From Oreohelix idahoensis (lineage: Eukaryota > Mollusca > Gastropoda > Stylommatophora > Oreohelicidae), in contig JAMPIV010000593.1 in the NCBI GenBank assembly GCA_024509875.1, forward strand, positions 1-64,000: a DNA stretch of 64,000 nucleotides, in the 5' to 3' direction. The notes under the pieces were generated by a model, which saw nothing but the letters and a program-made list of their open reading frames with translations, was not told the DNA's origin and made no database searches. This document shows positions 21,484-33,572 of this stretch, one piece after another (the stretch's first letter is position 1; each line of letters starts with the position of its first letter). Both the position numbers and the translations under genes were made by a program.

Positions 21484-22991
21484 TGGTAGTACTCTTATAC
21501 CAACCAATAGAATTTGAATTATTACAATGCCTCTTTTTGAAACTTTCGTCCCCAATAACGTTATCTGTAACGAGCAAGAACAACAGTCTGTCCGTCCAAG
21601 TGTTCGTAGACATCTAGTATTATCTCAATAACTTGGCTAATACTTGGACTACCATATTTTTTAAAACATATTTTTTCTCAGGGGACACTAAGCTATCCTA
21701 CTAATATGATTTTTATGGTCAGTTTCCTTGTGGTTTAGATTTTTCAGTTTTGTCACTGTCAATCGTCAAATATAACTTTTACACAAGTCGGCCATCTTCA
21801 CCCCCCCCTCCCCCCTCCTGTCTCGGTCATTTCTCTTCATTATTCAAATAACCAACTAGTTTGAGTGACGTCAGAATTTTACCGCTAGGAGGAAATGGAA
21901 AACTGTCTGTGTGTTTGTCTCTGCTGGCTTTGCCCACAGCGTGTATATATTAAAGAGACCGCGAGCAGAGCGAAGAGGGGTTTTTTCAAAACGTTGGTAG
22001 TGTTGGCGTTAATTATTACAATCGTCTCGTTCTTACTACTGGGAAATGTCCGAATTATTACAGATTTTAGGGATAAAGTTAACATATTACGTTAATTCAA
22101 ACGCCAGTTTGGTCACACAGTTCTGGCAATTCGTTAATTACAAGCTTTTCCCCCGTTTCGTGCAGCAGATCGGCGAGATGTTAAAATGTTTATTGTACGT
22201 TTCGAAACCAAAACTAAAAGCGTGTTAGATTTTTACTGCGGGTCATTTTTTAAGCATTCCCACTGACCAAAGGCAGCGCTCTACTGGCGTTGAAGATGAA
22301 AATAGTCAGACACCTGAGGGCTGGTGTATTTATTATTATAGGACTAAAATATTACTGAAATAAGCGATTATCTCACAGATTTCACTACAATCCCTGATTG
22401 TAGAAAATGGATATATGATCTGGTGCAAATGGTCAGCACACGTGTCTGACCCAGGTAAGCGTACTGTCAATTAGTTGTGGAATTGTTATAAGACAGGCAT
22501 TATAGGGGAGAGAATGTTCCTTCTCATTACAGGTCATATCACCAGTAAAAAAGCAGTACAGCTATCCTGTAGAAGACAAAAATTGCAGGCAGTGGACGCT
22601 CACAATAACTGCTGAGCTACAAGCCGTCTTTCTTCCAGAGGGCAGCACTATCAGTGTGATCATATATATAGTTTGGAGCAACTAGTCTCAGTCAAGATAT
22701 TAAGATAAGTGCCTTACCTGAGCACTTGAGAGCTCATTCTCATAAATAAAATAGCAATCCACAACATAGATTTCCTGACCTGGGGAGGATGTAGAAAACA
22801 GATCTTCAAACAATAGTTTAGTTACAAGTTCAAGTATTTTAAAAAAACTGTGAGGTGCCCAAGAAAGTGACATTTGGTGATACAAGTCATGAACATTTTT
22901 TCAACATATTGATTTCTCTACTGTAAAATAAAAACTTTTCCTGAGTTGATACTTCCTGCCCAAAACATTGAGGTACAGGAAGAATAAAACC
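21484..22991. other. Non-coding DNA without recognised genes
   Basis: There is a C-rich patch at about 21800-21820. A 66-codon plus-strand frame at 21895-22095 contains one hydrophobic stretch but no other sign of a gene. Nothing else is recognisable. Confidence 0.35.
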
Positions 22992-23085
<94 letters not shown>

Positions 23086-23086
23086 C
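22992..23086. repeat. (TA)n microsatellite
   Basis: About 95 bp of alternating TA with a few TATAC/TATG variants at the edges. Confidence 0.95.
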
Positions 23087-24381
23087 TAATTCTACAACCA
23101 GCCTTACTTCATTATTTTTACTAAGTTAAAGTTCTGTTTTACCATTTGTCATACATCATAATAATTGCATTACCCTAGACACATGCCATACACACCCTCA
23201 CAGATTCTTTATTCAGGTGAGATCTCGGGAGGTGACAGTTAGGGACCCAGAGACTTTCAACATCATCATCTCTTACTCTGGGAACTTGCATAGTCTGACC
23301 TCACCTTGATTGTCTATACACCCTTACTCTGTTCAGAGAAGGGGGTATTGCTCATAAGACCAGTCCCTTACCTGGCACTATTCTAGTGTCATCTGACACA
23401 TCTAATTGTCCAAGGGAACCTATGTTCTATACTCTTAAACCTCCTACCACAATAATATAGAGTATTGTTTAATTCTACGGCAATTGTAGTAAATACTTGT
23501 TAAGTAGACAGTTAAGTAGACTGTATAATGGTTGTTGTGATGGATTTCAGTAGCTCTGTTTATTTAAGAATGTTGTTATCTCTCCCATGTTTTCCAAACA
23601 CGAAAATAAATCCGTCGGAAGCATTACACCACTGTCTGTGTTAAATGTTTAGCCAAGATTTGTTATCTTTCGACACTTCAGTGAATGTTGCCGACTTTTA
23701 GGACACAACTTGTCTGCTCCTAGCAGCTTATCAAAATACTAGATGGAATTTTGCAGCTACTGTCTGCATATCCAATGTTGGTAGATCTCTTTCTAGACAG
23801 AGAGTCCGGGGCAACAATAACAATGATCTCATGATCCAGGTGGTAATTATACTTCAACACTAATCCGTGCTCCTTACTGTCTAGCCAGAAGTGTGCAGCA
23901 TAATCATACATAAACACCTCTGCCCAACTAGGAGTCAACATGGTTTCAAAACCAGGCCAGCGATAAAGATAACAGTGAAAGCTGGTCAATTACGTCACGA
24001 CATAACAAGAAACTGAAGGAGCAAAGCGTAAACAATGAATGAGGAGTGGTCTAAGAAAAAAACAACAGAAAGAATGGCACAGAAAAGAGTACAAGGAAGT
24101 CACAGGAAAATGTTATGTACGAATAATTTGTCACAATTGACTCAAACGAATTAATAATCAGTGCCACTTCACTCTGGGAGACAAAGCTCCTTCTCATAAG
24201 ACTAAAAATACAGCAAGGACACCTTCCCATACGACTTTAATTTATTATTCCTGTCACTCAAAGTGCATTTAGTTGCGCTCGCTGACACTAGTTTATCTGC
24301 CTATTTGCTCCAGGTGGAGGGGATAGATACATATTTTAGTGAAAGGCCAAGCTTATTGCTTAAAACAGGAAAAAAAAAACA
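23087..24381. other. Non-coding DNA without recognised genes
   Basis: No coding pattern, RNA gene or clear repeat was seen in about 1.3 kb. Confidence 0.35.
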
Positions 24382-25180
24382 TTGCTAATTTTATCAAAGT
24401 TGGACTTAGCTGCTATTGGTTATGCTGCCGTGCCATATTCTAGGACTGGTCTCACTCGCCCTGTGTATAGCGTCTTTAGCACTTTCTCGTATGCTCCCCA
24501 AGCTGTTCCGGAACGATTTTTCATAACTGCCATGCTTTGCCTTGCCGCCAGCCGGTTCCTTTCAACCTGTTTTTCCCAAGTAAAAAAGCGATCAAACGTA
24601 ACGCCTAGGTAGTTTGGATTTTAATCGAGATGTATATTTATCACGTTTAGCACCATGTTGGAGCTTTGTGGTTTATTTGAGAGGGAGAACACTGTGTATA
24701 TTGCTTTTCCTGCAATTATCTTCATTTTCCACGTTTTGGCCCACTCTTCCAGTGATGTTTGCTGCATCCGAATGTTTGCAGTTTGATATGTTCTTTAAAG
24801 ATCCACAAGGCTAAATCATCTGCGTAGGATGCATTGTGTGTTCTGCTTGGAACATTTTCTGTTATGTCATTTATGTTTGCAAGGAACAGTGTATGTGACA
24901 GGATTCCAATATAAACTTCCTGCTAGTCTTTCCTTGTATCTGTACTCTGGCGGTTCTATTCTCAAGGTAATCCATTTGTACATTCTCCCACTCACACTAC
25001 TTCTTTGCAACTTGACTTTCAGTCCTTCTTTCCATACTTTATCACACGCTTTGTTCCAAATCTACCCAAACCCCCAGCGTGTGCTTTTTCTCTTGGAAGG
25101 CATCTTCCATTTTCTGTGATCTGATCTTCACTGGATCTGTGTTGTCTGAATCTTGCTTGTTGAGGAGTTAATAGGTGCTT
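24382..25180 (-). pseudogene. Decayed LINE reverse transcriptase domain
   Basis: On the minus strand, across several frames, ordered RT landmarks appear: PQQARFRQHRSSEDQIT (about 25165-25105), a DLEQ...VWKEGLK stretch matching the usual DLxxAFDxVW, then NDITENVPSRTHNASYADDLALW with the YADD catalytic box (about 24845-24795), and finally LGVTFDRFFTWEKQVERNR, GTAWGAYEKVLKTLYTG and RVRPVLEYGTAA (about 24605-24420). This order is that of Jockey/CR1-like non-LTR RTs. At least three frameshifts and several stops kill it. No single long frame shows it, so an ORF-based screen would miss it. Confidence 0.85.
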
Positions 25181-25221
25181 GTCTTCCAGGTGCCACATCA
25201 GATGTTTGCTTCAGTTGTTTG

Positions 25222-25240
25222 TTCTCTCTCTCCCTCCCTC

Positions 25241-25309
<69 letters not shown>
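25222..25309. repeat. (CT)n microsatellite
   Basis: About 88 bp of CT repeat with a CCCT-rich start. Confidence 0.95.
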
Positions 25310-25311
<2 letters not shown>

Positions 25312-25954
25312 TGTGCTATTGTGTTTGTGATTGGTACAGCTGTAGCTGGCTGTTACAGGCGAAAAGCAGAAGTACACATTATTGAGTTGTAATTCCTGAT
25401 TTTACTGCTCGATTTCAACTTAGTGCATTGGTCACTCGAAAGGTTGTCTGTGGTCTGACTATGTACAATAAAGGACTTCAAATTAAAAAGTTTTATGAAC
25501 TAGACTTCTCTGTTCGGCTTTGTCAATGTTATTTTGTTCCAGTTCTTATTAACTATTATCTGAAAGTGGTAGCGTCATTTTTTGGCTATAAGGAAGGCAG
25601 GATCGAGACGTCGATGATTGCACATTCATACTGACCAAAGGATTGAAGACCGACGAATTTTCTTAACATAGCAATAGCACTTTTGATATAAATACACTGT
25701 CTGGACCAAGACAACGCCATTTGTAGGACAGCCTGACGTCATAGAGGATAGCTGAAATGCATTGTACTCATTAAATGCAACAAAGCATTATTAACCATTG
25801 TAAAGAATGGTTCGTGAAGTCTTATATGATTAATGGGTTTATAACACATGTGCTCATGGAAAGAGAAGAAAACAAATAAAGAGGTCCAAGACAATCTAGG
25901 AATGAGAAGAGATTTAATGAAATAGATCAAAATTAGATAGTTAAAATATTTTGG
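25310..25954. other. Non-coding DNA without recognised genes
   Basis: No domain, RNA gene or repeat was recognised. Confidence 0.35.
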
Positions 25955-26170
25955 CTACATAAAAAGACATAACACCTTACTGAAAACTATAATAGAAAGA
26001 AGAGTTGAAAGCAAACGTGCAAGAGGAAGACAGCGTTATAAGTGGGAAGATAACATCAAGAGATGGACAGGAAAGAGTCTATCAAAGTGCACCATCAAGA
26101 TAAGAGACAGAAGACGTTGGAGATCAATTGCAGCCGACCTTTGTTGTGAAGATGGCGGCTGCTAAGGAAC
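25955..26170 (+). pseudogene. LINE ORF2 C-terminal fragment, family 2
   Basis: The plus strand reads FGYIKRHNTLLKTIIERRV, ESKRARGRQRYKWEDNIKRW, TGKSLSKCTIKIRDRRRW and RSIAADL. This matches the same LINE tail pattern (GHVxRxxxLLKTIIEGRVEGxRxRGRxRxxWxDNI...W) but is clearly a different family from the copies at 17.9, 21.3 and 27.9 kb. Only the last ~70 codons are kept. Confidence 0.82.
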
Positions 26171-27864
26171 ACCTAACACAAGTTGCGCACCATTTGCACC
26201 GCTAATCACTGATACTATCGCTGCGCATCAAACACACACTCACAAGTCAGCTGTAACAATCACACCAGTCAGTGTAAACACACACAATATCCCATCTGAC
26301 GCTCCACAGTCTGTAAACACCAAAACTATGAAGCTCCTGGTAGAGCACAAGTGTTATAAACCCATTAATCATGTAAAACAGCACAGACGGTTCTTGACAC
26401 CCTCCATGCTGTGTAATGAGTATTCAGTATCTTAGATAACGTCCTATCGAAAGAGAGAGACAGAGACACAGAGAGAGACAGAGAGAGACAGACAGAGAGA
26501 GAGCACTATATGCAACAACAAACAGACATTATCTACATAAACACTAATTTGAAATATAATTTTTAGCGCTGCAAAAAAAGTCGTGAAATAACCGAAGTGC
26601 ATATGTTTATGGTTGAACATTACGTGCCTCGCGGAAACTTGGCACACATTTAATTAAACAACTCAAACATGTAACTACTACCATTTGAAATCACACATGC
26701 TCAATTTTGATTACTTAAAAAAAACCCCAGTAATATACGTTTAAAAATAAAATTAATGATTTTTCTTACTTTGTTTATTTGTTTTTAGTTTGTTTTCTTT
26801 AAGATATCAGAATAACCTAAGCATAAAGACATGACTTTTTAAAGCTCTAAATTCTGAACGCTACCTTTACAAAAGCTACTGTATGTACTCTGAGAACGTA
26901 AACAAAAATTAGTAGTACAAGTAAACAAAGGAAATAAAAAAGGACCAATGATTCCATTACTTTTACGGGAACATTGGGTATTATAATACAAACATTTTGG
27001 CGTAAGTTATTGTTTACGTAATCGCTGTTATTTCTAATTAACAAAGCGACAAATAATTTCAGTGGCACGCGAAAATATTGACTTCAATACAAGCGATAAA
27101 TATTGTAATCAAGCTGACACGCTATCATTGTCTTTAAAATTATACTTAATAACAATGTTTAAACTATTGTAAAGCAAAACATATTAATCTTTATAAATCG
27201 TGAACACATGAATTAGTTGCTCCTGTAATTCGTACTTGAAGTTGTTACTTTGTAGTGTTAATTTCAGTTCGCGTTACTGTTTCGTTATTTTAAATCATAA
27301 TTATTGTACTTTAGTTCAAGTGTAAAGAGATATCAATGTTGTTTTTCTGAAATAAAATGGCTAATCCATACTTCTGGCACGTGCACTCAGAACGTTGTCG
27401 ATAACGAGGGCCGTGTTACCCAGCGCCCAGGGGTTTTCCGTGCTATTTTCCATTTTATATAATTTCTAATTCTATTTTTAGCTACAATCATGTAATTTTG
27501 GAATGTACGAGGTGATACGGCCAAAAGTAATTTCAGTGGGAATTATTGCCTTCAAGTAATGGTTGTTCAGCAATTTATATTTATATTGTGAAAATAAAAT
27601 GTGAAATTAAAAGTCGACAAGGAAGCAATGAAAGTGATCATCTTTTTTATCTCCGAATGTACTGCTGCATCAGTTGTAGGTTTGGTTACTGTCAATATCG
27701 CATGTTCAGTATAAGCTTACTAATACATAATTACAATTATTGTTAGTAGTTTATTTTACTCCTCTCTTTTTTTCTTAGTTTAAACTGATCATCTTTTTTC
27801 ATGTATTTGAGGTAGTCGACATTGAAAATACATTTTATATGTGTATTCACATTTATTGTATACA
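26171..27864. other. Non-coding DNA; contains a (GA)n tract at 26451-26505
   Basis: Besides the GA/CAGAGA repeat, I see only AT-rich sequence with no coding pattern. Frames are short and featureless. Confidence 0.4.
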
Positions 27865-28090
27865 CTAGGCTTGATCTGCAACCAGAAGATACGTCATGGC
27901 CTCAAAACCCAGCCACTGCTGATTCGAGTGGAACAGTCCCAATTAAGCTGGTTTGGCCATGACTGAAGAATGGGAGAAGATCAGCTACCATGGCAGGGTA
28001 TGGGAAAGTAAGAGCCAGGGGTGCAGAACTTCGCGACGACCCCGTGTTCGCTCGGAGAAAAACATTAGAAAATCTCTGAAGGACCGAGCC

Positions 28091-28317
28091 TTGCTCGGTG
28101 GTCCATGGTTCGAGCCCCAGTTGAGTTGGGATATTTTTAGACCACAAACGGCGCCGGGATCGACCCAGCCTCATGAAGTGGGTACCAGAGCATCTCTGGG
28201 AATGTTAAAGCGGCATGCATGACGCTGATCACATCACCCCTAGTGTGCCGATGGTCAAGAAAATGTGGGCCTAACACCATATAACCAGTATGCCTCAGTG
28301 GGCGTGTAACGGGATCC
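28091..28317 (+). mobile_element. SINE-like insertion in the LINE tail
   Basis: The insert begins with a tRNA-like segment (ttgctcggtggtcc) and a B-box match GGTTCGAGCCC near 28108-28118. The rest has a conserved-core look with no coding frame. It sits between two copies of an imperfect target duplication in the LINE. The family is not identified. Confidence 0.6.
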
Positions 28318-28408
28318 TGAAAGACAGAGGACTATATTTGAACCAAGCCAAGAAGAAGATAGCCGATAGGATAATATGGCGCTCTCTATGGCAAACCTCG
28401 TCACCCCA

Positions 28409-28680
28409 TGGTAAATAATGAAGGAAACCTGAGTCCTGTGGATAGTAAATAAATAAATAAAGGTAATTAACAGGTACTCGTTGGACATAAAGGGTGCCAC
28501 TAGACAACAGAAAAGAAAACATGAGTGATAGGCTTACCGGGAATCGAACCTAGGACCAACCACTAGTGTATACAATAAACCGTCTGGTTAGTCTTAGGTT
28601 TAATTCCCGGTAAGCCTATCCCTTATATTGTCTTTTCTGTTGTCTAGTGCCACCCTTTATGTCCAACGAGTACCTGTTAA
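28409..28680. mobile_element. Foldback SINE dimer flanked by TCACCCCA duplication
   Basis: The left arm (about 28467-28556) and right arm (about 28591-28680) are near-perfect reverse complements over about 90 bp, from ttaacaggtactcgttgg to the tRNA-like head. Each arm contains the B-box core: 'gggaatcgaacctag' on the left, read on the minus strand as CTAGGTTCGATTCCC. The whole insert has 8-bp direct duplications. It looks like two SINE pieces joined head to head. Confidence 0.72.
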
Positions 28681-28725
28681 TCACCCCAGAGTAGAAGAGG
28701 ATCGACTAAGTAAGTAAGTATAAAC

Positions 28726-29365
28726 AAATAGGATAGCGAACATTTGAAAAGCGTCTAAAACCCCGTGTAGATCCACGGATCCTGTCATGAGACAAAGACA
28801 GAATTGTACCAATAATTCCACAAGGCATATTATAAGAAGCTACTAATGTGAGGTTATGGAGGGGGCAGGCAACTTCATGTAAAACAAACTCCTACAGAAA
28901 CAGCGTCTGCAAAGAGCCCATAAGGGCTTTGCTGCACGAGTTCAAATGCACTGGGAAGCCTCATGTTCCATTAAGACGAAAAATAAAAACAAAGGAATGG
29001 ATTTAGGAAATGATTTTTATGCAGTGCCTTCATTACAAAGTAAGTTTGTCCATCAGCTATCATCATACGCTCCCCCTTTCTTTTTTGTGTGCTCTGTATG
29101 GAATATTGAATTACCATTGCAGCGAGTTCTCTTACAGAAGGCCTACACCAAAGCAATCATGTTATCTTACAGAAGTGGTTTCTATTGTAATTTGTTTTAT
29201 TTGAAGAAGTCCTATGCAAACGCCCTTGTTAGACGCCCCTTACGTCATGCCTGACGGAGTAACAGTCATATTCTTTACCAGCTGACTATGTGCAAAAACA
29301 GATTTCAAATGTAAGGCGTGCGTTAACTAACCCTGTCTAGTATTGTCAATGTTATTTTGTAACAG
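28726..29365. other. Sequence upstream of the GPCR coding exon
   Basis: No promoter can be pinned down. The acceptor at 29365 implies that an upstream non-coding exon exists, but I could not locate it. Confidence 0.35.
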
Positions 29366-29633
29366 GCGTTGAATTATTGTGCGGACATGATCATGGCGAC
29401 GGTGTCTGTAGAAACAACCACATTTCCGGCAGAAGATGATGTCCCAGAACAGTCTACGTCTGTTGCGATACTGAATGATCTGATCAGTAACGAGACCAGG
29501 CTGATCTTCCAGTGGGTCTGCAGTACGGTTCTGGGCCAGCTTATTGCCCTCTTTGGCACGGTGACCAACACTATCAACATTGTCTGTTTTGTCAAGCAAG
29601 GTTTTAAGGATTCTGTAAATATCAGCTTGCTAG
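29366..29633 (+). CDS. Rhodopsin-class GPCR, coding exon 1 (starts at 29387)
   Basis: The exon is bounded by a T-rich tract plus acceptor (ttttgtaacag, ending 29365) and a donor CTAG|GTAAAT after 29633. Two ATGs in frame lie at 29387 and 29393; I chose 29387, giving 82 codons and one extra base. It encodes an acidic extracellular N-terminus with an NET glycosylation site, TM1 (about FQWVCSTVLGQLIALFGTVT, then NTINIVCF, including the TM1 Asn) and the first loop into TM2 (KDSVNISLLG). Joined with exons 2 and 3 the protein is about 354 residues with seven membrane segments. It is a plasma-membrane receptor of the lophotrochozoan peptide/chemosensory type. The ligand is unknown. Confidence 0.88.
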
Positions 29634-29685
29634 GTAAATGTATAATAATGTGGTTTTCAGATTTCTTACGCAGTTGTGTCAATTA

Positions 29686-29985
29686 GACATGTATTTTTAC
29701 TTGTATGATAAACTAAAAAACATAATCATACATGTATTTTATCTTGAATGATAAATTGACAAACATAATCAGACATGTATTTTAACTTGTATGATAAACT
29801 GACAAACATAATCAGACATGTATTTTAACTTGTATGATAAACTGAAAAACATAATCAGACATGTATTTTAACTTGTATGATAAACTGACAAACATAATCA
29901 GACATGTATTTTAACTTGTATGATAAACTGAAAAACATAATCAGACATGTATTTTAACTTGTATGATAAACTGACAAACATAATG
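29686..29985. repeat. 43-bp tandem repeat, about 7 units, 50 bp inside intron 1
   Basis: The unit (acataatcagacatgtattt, then taacttgtatgataaactga and caa) repeats with few differences. Units alternate between 'ctgacaa' and 'ctgaaaa' versions. The first unit starts about 50 bp after the exon 1 donor. Confidence 0.92.
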
Positions 29986-29994
29986 ACAAGTTTG

Positions 29995-30090
29995 GTTTGG
30001 TTTTATAGACCACCTTCATTGCACACGGACAACTCCATCAGGGTCCTATCTCCTCCCTTAGATCACACAAGGAGGATGTTGCGTTTAAAT
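29995..30090 (-). repeat. Dispersed repeat, inverted partner of 33165-33255
   Basis: It shares, in reverse complement, 'tgcacacgga', 'tcatcagggtc/ctatcag' and 'ctcccttagatcacacaagg' with the segment near 33.2 kb. The two lie 3.1 kb apart in inverted orientation within intron 1. The type of element is unknown. Confidence 0.55.
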
Positions 30091-30505
30091 TGTGTGACTG
30101 TGGCCAAGTGTGAACGAACGTATAATGCTAACGCCAACAGCGAAGGAACTTCAGATAAGCACTGGTGTTGAGAACGAAGACATACTTTATTAACATTACA
30201 ACGTGGCTTTTTTTTTTAGTATTAATGTACATCAGTACAATACTGGAATAATGCTGAAACATAATTTCATAAAAGTTAATAGATCATAAGCTACATCTAG
30301 CCTGACCGTCCCAAGTCCGCAGTTCAGTCATCTAACTTGACATAACGAATATTGATATGAATCATAAATCGTATAATATACTTTCCTCTTTCACAAACCA
30401 AAGATATGGACATCACATCAGCAGTGTGGATGCCATACAATACCATAATTCCCGTCGTAAGTACATCGGTCGGTCATATATAAAGGAAACAATACAATTA
30501 TTGTC

Positions 30506-30550
30506 TAACTTTCAACCACAGTTGCACCACTTAGCTGTGGTTGAAAGTTA
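30506..30550. repeat. Perfect 16-bp hairpin
   Basis: taactttcaaccacag at 30506-30521 is followed by a 13-nt loop and its exact reverse complement at 30535-30550. It is within intron 1. It may be a remnant of a small inverted-repeat element. Confidence 0.7.
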
Positions 30551-31854
30551 ATGTACTCTCTCGAAAATAGAAAAGTGCGCAATTGACGGTGTGCATGAAC
30601 AGTTTGATTATGGAGAGAAGCCAACAACACAATTGATAAACAGTACAAGAACTGGAGACAGGAAGGTGCGGAGATGCAGATTAAATCAACAGACGATCAA
30701 GATACTGTTCTGTCCGGTTTCATTCGGGAAACGGATTTAACTCATCATTATCTTAAAAATAAACTTAAAATGTAAGTTTTTGATTGTTTCTTCAAGACAA
30801 AATTTTAATTTTAAGTATTGCAGACTTACTAATATGGATCAAAATGATAAGACGGCTGCAATTAAAAACCTGTCAATTTTGACGGGTTATTGCTAGTGAT
30901 ATAAGATTCTTGTAGCGTACACGTGTATAAATCAGGAGCATCACAAAAATGCGTCCTTACACCTTGAAGAAAACACCGAGAAGCCTGCAGCAGACGATTC
31001 TCGACGTCTGCATCATTTTCATATCGCCTGCGTGCATATAATTAAAAGTCATGACGTCATATCCTATTACGGTGAAAATCCAATTAAAGGAGATTTGTTA
31101 GAGCAAAATGTAGCTCATCATAAGCAAACCCGTGTGTTGCATAAAAGTACTTGTAACAGAGGACCTCAGCACAGTGCACGAACTCCGAAGCACTGACGAA
31201 GATCACAATGTGTGTGTACAGGAATCACACATTCTATAAATATTTTCTGTGGTGGGCAGGTTTCATAATTTTTAAATTTTGCCATGGCAGCAGCCGAATG
31301 GCCAACTCTTTACGATTTCCTACTGCCGAGGGATTTTTAACAAGCACAACGTGCACAGGGGACCTCTTAGTTTTTGTTTCGCCCTTTATCCGAGAAGGCT
31401 AGTCATCCGATCTCACTACGCGGGAGATCAGGGGGAGAATGACATCATTAGAAACAACTGGTTCTGAAAATAATTTCCGTCAATTATATTCTCTATACTG
31501 GGAGCTAACCCGGTACCTTTAGAATTAGAGGAGGACATACATCTTAGCCATTCCTAACCCCTAATGACAAGAGAAAGGTTAACTATCTTGAGTGGACAGT
31601 ATATGATAGCTTACATAGTATCGGAATACATAAATAGTAATTTTTTTTGTTGTTTTTTTAATCATACAGTACCTCCTGTACGTATAAAGAATAGCATCGC
31701 CATCATCATCATTTCATTTCAGCTACCCCAGGAACTTAGGCCTTCTACGAACGTACGCAAAGACCTTCTATCACGTGCTACCAGCCCACAGGTCTTTCAA
31801 TGTCGTCCTCACCTCGTCCATTTATGTCACCAGTTCTCTTCTCCATGTGATACT
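30551..31854. other. Intron 1 sequence without recognised features
   Basis: No coding frame, RNA or repeat could be named here. AT-rich with short GC-richer patches near 31000. Confidence 0.35.
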
Positions 31855-32012
31855 CGGTCTCTCTCTCTCTACCTCTCTCTCTACCTCTCTCTCTACCTCT
31901 CTCTACCTCTCTCTCTCTACCTCTCTCTCTACCTCTCTCTCTACCTCTCTCTCTCTCTACCTCTCTCTCTCTCTACCTCTCTCTTTACCTCTCTCTCTCT
32001 CTCTACCTCTCT
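31855..32012. repeat. (CTCTCTAC)n-type pyrimidine microsatellite
   Basis: About 158 bp of CT runs broken at regular spacing by 'tac'. Translations in all three plus frames give Leu/Ser/Thr-rich strings with no meaning. Confidence 0.93.
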
Positions 32013-32149
32013 TATCTTGGGAATTCCATAACAATTTCGAAGAACAAGTGAATGAATAATTCTGACCTAGTAGTCACAGATCAAAAGCATAACGAATAAG
32101 GTTGACGCAGACATTACTTGCATTACGAAAGTCCTTGATTGTTAGATCG

Positions 32150-32385
32150 TACGAGTGACAGAGCGGTTTGAGCGTTGATCTTTCACAGTAGATGTACCGT
32201 GGTTCAATTCACGGCAAGGACACGCACCAGTCTACCTAGCTGCAAATGGGTACCAGACTTTGCTCTTGAGTTAGTGAAAGAAAAGGCAGAGAGGAAGGGA
32301 ACGGGTCATCCAGCTGTTATTGCTGGACCTAACATCGTGAAGTATCTTCACTCCCCTATGGCGGTATCTGCTATGTGACTACATT
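32150..32385 (+). mobile_element. tRNA-headed SINE
   Basis: A B-box-like GGTTCAATTCACGG lies at about 32203-32216 with an A-box-like region upstream (gagcggtttgagcgttg), followed by a conserved-core-like body (gcaaatgggtaccag, cacgg). No poly-A tail is clear. It lies in intron 1 of the GPCR, in gene orientation. Confidence 0.6.
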
Positions 32386-33164
32386 GCCTTTTTATCATTA
32401 GAGAAAATTGAAGTTTGGTTTATGATTAACAGAGGAGATGATAAGGTAATGTGGAAGAATTTACCAAACATAGTAGAGATGGCGAACGAAACATTAAAAC
32501 ATACTGGTAAAGAGGAAATTGTGAAGGACACAAACATATCTTGCTCATCTCTTATTTTTCTTTCTTTTTTTTTTTTTTTTGTCTTCTGCATCTTCTTCTG
32601 TACACTTTATTTGAGCTTGTTATGAAAAGTGAAAATCTGTAATATATATTTACACCCGGAACGATTGAACGAAACAAGAAATAGAGTACGATGTAGGTAG
32701 AAAATGCTATACTCTGTTTCTTATTTCCTTTAACTTTTCAAAATAAGCATGTGTACACATTTTTTTCTTGTCAGTCACAACATATGTGTGCAATTTGATA
32801 AACTTTGGTCAACAGGAAACATATGACATGGTCTCTTCAAAATTGGTTTAAAATCCAATATGGCGGATGTTTTTTTTTTTTGATACTATGGTAACCACAT
32901 GTTTTTTAACAAAATAAACTGTACATTTTGGTTCATGGACATACACTGTGTACTTTGAGTATATAAAAAGTTTGAAAATGTTATTAGAAAAAAAGTTAGT
33001 TTTCACTGAATTCCTCCTCAGCAGTTGAGAATCGTAAACATTAGGCCATACGCCCTCTGCCCTGGCAAACTTTAAAAATTAAAACCAACCACTACAAAAA
33101 TATTTATAGAATGTGTGATTCCTGTATTTACATATTAGGAACTTCGCCGGTGCTGTGGAGTTTG
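32386..33164. other. Intron 1 sequence without recognised features
   Basis: T-rich runs occur at 32561-32580 and 32871-32881. No gene or repeat was recognised. Confidence 0.35.
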
Positions 33165-33255
33165 TGCACTGTGCTGAGATCCTCCTTGTGTGATCTAAGG
33201 AGGAGATTGGAGCACTGATAAAGTAGTCCGTGTGCATTGAAGATGGTCTTGTGGC
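33165..33255 (+). repeat. Dispersed repeat, inverted partner of 29995-30090
   Basis: It contains 'cctccttgtgtgatctaagg' and 'gtccgtgtgcattgaagatg', the reverse complements of phrases at about 30.0 kb. Confidence 0.55.
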
Positions 33256-33572
33256 AAAGTGACTGTTATTTTTATTTTCAACCCACCCGTTCTTGTTTTA
33301 TTATTAAGGTCATTTCTTTCTTCTCTTCTATTTTTATCAGGTTTTCCGATTGTTAGATGTTTTCATTTCTTGTCATGGTTCTAGTATTGTAGGATCAACC
33401 CCACCAACCCTTTTTTTTTTCGGGGATGGGTGTAAATCCCTACCAGTGTTGTAGCGTGGGCTAGTGAGTCATTATTGTTGATAGACGGTCAGATAAGTTT
33501 ACGTAACACTGCGTACATTTTTCAGCGGGCAGCGGGCTTCGTGGGGAATTTATTCTTTGATCCCCCCGTTTC

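Larger units (their letters stand above)
27868..28725 (+). pseudogene. LINE family 1 tail split by two nested insertions
   Basis: Three pieces of one LINE tail lie in order: 27868-28090 (motifs as in RWFGHD, EEWEKISYHGRVWESKSQG, RPRVRSEKNIRKSLKDRA), 28318-28408 (DRGLYLNQAKKKIADRIIWRSL) and 28681-28725 (RRGST-like end plus 'taagtaagtaag'). The gaps are filled by two SINE-type insertions. The second is bounded by the 8-bp duplication tcacccca (28401-28408 and 28681-28688); the first by an imperfect ~13-bp duplication ctgaaRgacMgag. The order of events is therefore LINE first, then SINEs. Confidence 0.82.

Noticed and set aside
21895..22095. Short frame with one hydrophobic segment
   Set aside because: No homology recognised, no gene context and an equally long frame on the opposite strand.
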